A DNA stretch of 6,183 nt from Planctomycetia bacterium (GTDB lineage: Bacteria > Planctomycetota > Planctomycetia > Pirellulales > UBA1268). Below the pieces are notes generated by a model. That model did no database searches. It was not told the DNA's origin and saw nothing but the letters and a program-made list of their open reading frames with translations. Numbering within the stretch: the first letter of the stretch is position 1; each line of letters begins with the position of its first letter. This document shows positions 4,563-6,183 of the stretch, piece after piece. The stretch covers positions 1-6,183 of the forward strand of contig RGBY01000154.1 in assembly GCA_009919445.1 (NCBI GenBank), read 5' to 3'. A program made the translations under genes and the position numbers.

Positions 4563-6183
4563 GTGAATAGCCTGCTGCGACAACTCTGGGCTGTTGCCAC
4601 CATCATCATGATGGTGGCCAGTGGCTGTGCACCCCGGCAGCCATTCTACTTTTTTGAGGATGGTGATCTCTCCCACTATGTCGGTGCGGTGCAAAAGATT
4701 GAGTACCCCGACACCTGCCAAGAACCACTCAATGAGGCGGCTGGCACCATTGAGCCCCTGACGCTGACGAATTCCAAGTTTGAAGAGATATGGGAACTCA
4801 CCCTTGAGGATGCCATCCGCACGGCGCTTGAAAATGGCAAGGTGCTACGAAATCTTGGTGGACGGTTCAGCAGTTTTGGCGGGCCCCGGCCTCAGACAGG
4901 TGAACCACCGGTCTCGTTGCTGACTGCACCCGATGCCACTCCAACCGTTTATGACCCGGCTCTTGTTGAGACCGACCCCTTTCGGGGTGTCGAGAGTGCG
5001 CTGGCTCAGTTTGACGTCCAGTTGTCGAGTTCATTGACGTGGGAACGGCAGGATCGACCCCAGAATGTTGGTGGTCCGGGAACCATCATCTTTCAGCAGC
5101 ATCTGCTTGGTGACACTGGCAACTGGACATCGGGCCTGCAGAAGCGAACAGCAACCGGTGCTACCTTTGGCGTGTCTAATGAGACCCTGTTTGACAACAA
5201 CAACTCTCCAATTCGACAAACTGGAGTGCCGTCAACATGGACGACGAACTATGACTTTTCCTTCCAGCAGCCGTTGCTGCAGGGAGCGGGGCTGACCTAC
5301 AACCGTATTGCTGGTCCCGACTCTTTCGAGAATCTCTATGGCCGACCAAACTTCCGTGGTGTGCTGCTTGCCCGGGTCAATGCCGACATTTCTCTGGCTG
5401 ACTTTGAAATCGGAGTTCGCAACTTGATCAGCGACACTGAGCAGGCCTACTGGGAGCTCTATTTCGCGTTCCGTGATCTGGAAGCTCGGAAGATTGGCCG
5501 CGACAGTTCACTTGAGGCCTGGCGGCGTGTGCATGCCCTCTACGTTGAGCAGTCACGGGGTGGCGAGGCCGATAAGGAAGCCCAGGCACGCGAACAGTAT
5601 TTCTTCTTTCGCAGTGCGGTCGAGACCTCACTCAATCTGGTCTACAGTGCCGAAAATCGGCTGCGGTACATGATGGGTATTTCAGCCTCCGATGGACGGC
5701 TGATTCGGCCAGCTGATGAGCCGACCACAGCCCGGGTCACCTTTGACTGGCAGCAGTCACTGGTCGAAGCGCTCTCCCGCTCGGCAGAACTTCGTCGGCA
5801 GAAGTGGCGAATCAAACAGCGGGAGCTGGAACTCACCGCAGCCAAGAATTTGGTACTGCCCCGGCTTGATCTGGTTGGTCGCTGGCGGTTCCTCGGCATG
5901 GGGCACGATCTGCTGGGTGCCAATAATTCCTACGGTGCCGACGGAGCTGATCCGCTCGAAGGAACCAATGCCTACGCCACGCTTCTACAAGGTGAGTTTC
6001 AAGAGTGGCAGGCGGGGGCCCAGTTCCTTATGCCCTTGGGCTTCCGTCGCGAACTGGCCACGGTGCGGCATCACCAGCTGCAACTGGCCAAGGCCCGGGC
6101 CCAGCTTCAGGATGAAGAGCTCGAGGTCTCTCATGCCCTCGTCGAGGCGATCCGGAACATCGATACCAACTTTGCCCTTGCCC
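4563..6183 (+). CDS. TolC-like outer-membrane efflux lipoprotein (partial, 3' end outside window)
   Basis: At least 540 residues are visible and the frame is open at the right edge. Outer-membrane efflux proteins form trimeric channels that connect RND or ABC pumps to the outside. Residues 1-22 are a lipoprotein signal with the lipobox A-S-G-C (Cys22). The P-F-Y-F-F-E-D-G-D-L-S-H-Y motif (27-39) is one I recognise from Planctomycete homologues. W-E-L-T-L-E-D-A-I (77-85) begins the first OEP repeat, a beta-strand region runs through about 265, and long helical hairpin segments follow (about 278-300 and 320-372, with G-G-E-A-D-K-E-A-Q-A-R-E-Q at 333-345). G-R-L-I-R-P-x-D-E-P (378-387) closes the first half; the second repeat begins near 395. 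GTG at 4563 is preferred because the signal peptide starts there, although no Shine-Dalgarno is visible and the frame is open back to 4296. The substrate cannot be told; a pump gene probably follows. Confidence 0.85.
   Translation, partial: MNSLLRQLWAVATIIMMVASGCAPRQPFYFFEDGDLSHYVGAVQKIEYPDTCQEPLNEAAGTIEPLTLTNSKFEEIWELTLEDAIRTALENGKVLRNLGGRFSSFGGPRPQTGEPPVSLLTAPDATPTVYDPALVETDPFRGVESALAQFDVQLSSSLTWERQDRPQNVGGPGTIIFQQHLLGDTGNWTSGLQKRTATGATFGVSNETLFDNNNSPIRQTGVPSTWTTNYDFSFQQPLLQGAGLTYNRIAGPDSFENLYGRPNFRGVLLARVNADISLADFEIGVRNLISDTEQAYWELYFAFRDLEARKIGRDSSLEAWRRVHALYVEQSRGGEADKEAQAREQYFFFRSAVETSLNLVYSAENRLRYMMGISASDGRLIRPADEPTTARVTFDWQQSLVEALSRSAELRRQKWRIKQRELELTAAKNLVLPRLDLVGRWRFLGMGHDLLGANNSYGADGADPLEGTNAYATLLQGEFQEWQAGAQFLMPLGFRRELATVRHHQLQLAKARAQLQDEELEVSHALVEAIRNIDTNFALA
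4596..4618. repeat. Perfect 11-bp palindrome with a 1-base centre in the efflux-gene signal-peptide codons
   Basis: The arms GCCACCATCAT (4596-4606) and ATGATGGTGGC (4608-4618) are exact reverse complements around a single C at 4607. The palindrome lies 33 bases into the coding sequence, within the codons of the hydrophobic signal segment. It may simply reflect the codon run ATC ATC ATG ATG, or it may form a small hairpin or a protein-binding site. Confidence 0.8.

Noticed and set aside
4506..4721. 71-residue minus-strand open frame
   Set aside because: It is the antisense of the efflux lipoprotein signal region and has no recognisable family motif.

Overview
The window looks like two unlike pieces of DNA. 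Bases 1 to about 250 are AT-rich and read like a Bacteroidota-type genome: the C-terminal end of one DUF3347-type protein, followed by the start of a second DUF3347-like lipoprotein. From about 285 to the end the DNA is GC-rich and the proteins resemble those of Planctomycetes (Rhodopirellula/Pirellula-like). The signs are a Y-T-V-x-V-P repeat secreted protein, an EVE-domain protein, a conserved hypothetical with Planctomycete-like sequence, and a TolC-type lipoprotein with a PFYFFEDGDLSHY motif. The taxonomic reading rests on recognition of families and on base composition, not on a search.

Layout. (1) 1-69 and 89-about 285, plus strand: tandem DUF3347-type genes, the second cut off. (2) About 252-285: the junction, an alanine-rich stretch that reads sensibly as DUF3347 on the plus strand and as BioF on the minus strand. 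(3) 244-3356, all minus strand, in transcription order: an uncharacterised 158-residue protein (3356-2880), a doubtful 37-residue CxxC mini-protein (2795-2682), the YTV-repeat secreted protein (2440-1310), the EVE protein (1170-691) and the N-terminal quarter of 8-amino-7-oxononanoate synthase BioF (594 to the junction). (4) 3357-4238, plus strand: an ApbE-type FAD:protein FMN transferase. Its start codon abuts the start codon of the minus-strand gene, and it lacks the usual N-terminus. (5) 4239-4562: a long non-coding or leader stretch with several inverted repeats. (6) 4563 to the end, plus strand: a TolC-like outer-membrane efflux lipoprotein, open at the right edge.

No single pathway links these genes. 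Three products are probably envelope-located: the YTV protein, the TolC lipoprotein and the flavinylation enzyme ApbE, which in other bacteria acts on exported flavoproteins. BioF would be biotin synthesis, and EVE proteins are readers of modified bases. The observations most worth checking are the chimeric junction, the zero-gap head-to-head start at 3356/3357 with a shortened ApbE carrying a Lys-to-Met change, and the 14-residue periodic repeat protein. I see no rRNA, tRNA, CRISPR array, insertion sequence or convincing intrinsic terminator.
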